Shown here piece after piece: positions 6,333 through 6,792 of a DNA stretch of 6,792 nucleotides. A model generated the notes under the pieces. That model worked only from the letters and a program-made list of their open reading frames with translations. It did not search any database and was not told where the DNA came from. Within the stretch, counting starts at the first letter, position 1. Each line of letters starts with the position of its first letter. Made by a program: the position numbers and the translations under genes. Source of the stretch: Bacteroidales bacterium (GTDB lineage Bacteria; Bacteroidota; Bacteroidia; Bacteroidales; F082); contig CAAGMM010000052.1 of NCBI GenBank assembly GCA_900771045.1, forward strand, positions 1 to 6,792. Reading direction: 5' to 3'.

Positions 6333-6340
6333 CGAAGTTA
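6333..6340 (-). promoter_or_regulatory. Possible -7 box for the DUF5723-like gene
   Basis: The minus strand reads TAACTTCG at 6340-6333, one base off TAnnTTTG, about 30 bp before the start codon. The -33 region shows no clear TTG. This is a weak call based on position and near match. Confidence 0.4.
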
Positions 6341-6389
6341 CGTAAAAATCCAATCGAAAGTAAAGTGAATATTTTATTTTATTTTTTTG

Positions 6390-6397
6390 TATCTTTG
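6390..6397 (+). promoter_or_regulatory. Probable -7 box for parC
   Basis: TATCTTTG exactly matches TAnnTTTG and lies 32 bp before the parC ATG. It is preceded by a long A/T tract (about 6368-6389) and not by a recognisable -33 TTG. The predicted start of transcription is near 6402. Confidence 0.6.
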
Positions 6398-6429
6398 CAA
6401 ATTGCGAATTTTGATTTTTTGAGGAGATA

Positions 6430-6792
6430 ATGGAAGAAGTAAACGACAAGAACTACATAGAAGATGAATCCGGCAGCGGCGGTTCTAATCAGAACGGCGA
6501 AGGTGAAGTGTCGGGAATGAAGGTCCGGCAGGGCGACTCGTACCGTGTCGTGCCGCTCAGAGGTATGTTTGAGAACTGGTTCCTCGACTACGCCTCCTAC
6601 GTCATCCTCGACCGCGCCGTCCCTGACATCAACGACGGCCTCAAGCCCGTTCAGAGGCGTGTCCTCCACTCGATGCGCGAGATTGAGGACGGACGTTTCA
6701 ACAAAGTCGCGAACATTGTCGGAAACACTATGAAGTATCATCCTCACGGTGATGCTTCCATATATGCAGCCCTCGTCAATATCGGGCAGAAA
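6430..6792 (+). CDS. parC: DNA topoisomerase IV subunit A (ParC), N-terminal fragment
   Basis: ParC is the DNA-cutting subunit of topoisomerase IV, which decatenates daughter chromosomes with ParE. The first 121 residues are visible; the catalytic Tyr, expected near residue 148 by alignment with GyrA, lies beyond the edge. Residues 1-40 form an acidic, Gly/Ser/Asn-rich extension. Then come FENWFLDYASYVILDRAVPD (47-66), DGLKPVQRRVLHSM (69-82), NKVANIVGNTM (91-101) and HPHGDASIYAALVNIGQK (104-121). FLDYASYVIL, DGRFNKVANIVG and the ending IGQK resemble Bacteroidota ParC more than GyrA, whose motif is usually HPHGDSSVYDT. GyrA is the alternative. The start is set by a strong GAGGAG (6421-6426) 3-4 bp before the ATG, rare in this phylum. 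At the two quinolone-contact positions (GyrA Ser83 and Asp87) this protein has Ala109 and Ala113. Confidence 0.9.
   Translation, partial: MEEVNDKNYIEDESGSGGSNQNGEGEVSGMKVRQGDSYRVVPLRGMFENWFLDYASYVILDRAVPDINDGLKPVQRRVLHSMREIEDGRFNKVANIVGNTMKYHPHGDASIYAALVNIGQK

Noticed and set aside
6379..6747. 122-codon minus-strand open frame over the parC start
   Set aside because: It is antisense to the conserved ParC N-terminus and spans the divergent promoter region.

Overview
The window looks like chromosomal DNA of a Bacteroidota (Bacteroidales-like) bacterium. The evidence is the TAnnTTTG promoter boxes upstream of genes, the DUF4295 mini-protein beside L33, ftsY and rimO, a DUF5723-type outer-membrane protein, and a ParC N-terminus that resembles the Bacteroidota form. 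No mobile element, CRISPR array, rRNA or tRNA gene was recognised. The gene content is housekeeping and metabolic, not accessory.

Left block (1-2624, minus strand). Reading leftward, the order is rpmG (ribosomal protein L33), a 50-residue DUF4295 protein, ftsY (SRP receptor GTPase) and rimO (S12 methylthiotransferase, cut by the window edge). A good Bacteroidota promoter precedes rpmG. The stop codon of ftsY abuts the ATG of rimO. The set links the ribosome (L33, S12 modification) with co-translational membrane targeting (FtsY). The 131-bp gap before ftsY holds a hairpin and a 16-bp tandem duplication. rpmB (L28), which often heads this cluster in Bacteroidota, is not adjacent here.

Middle block (2695-4395, minus strand). 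One long gene encodes a fused glutamate formimidoyltransferase/formimidoyl-THF cyclodeaminase (FTCD). This is the end of the tetrahydrofolate-dependent histidine degradation route and feeds one-carbon units to folate. It has its own TAnnTTTG box and no other hut gene beside it.

Gene-free stretch (4396-4761). This is the most interesting part. It contains a heptamer tandem repeat, a perfect 7-bp-stem hairpin, and five direct repeats of TGTTGATAA (one degenerate) spaced 12, 11, 12 and 11 bp. TTTTTCCGCC motifs bracket the array. On the minus strand the repeat reads TTATCAACA, one base from the DnaA-box consensus TTATCCACA. I read it as a candidate chromosomal origin or DnaA-binding cluster; this is an inference.

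Right block (4762-6792). A 513-residue DUF5723-like secreted beta-barrel candidate lies on the minus strand. It is divergent from the 5' end of parC (topoisomerase IV subunit A) on the plus strand, which runs off the window. The two share a 126-bp AT-rich intergenic region. With the left and middle genes running leftward and parC running rightward, transcription mostly points away from the 4.6-kb repeat array, as expected around a replication origin.
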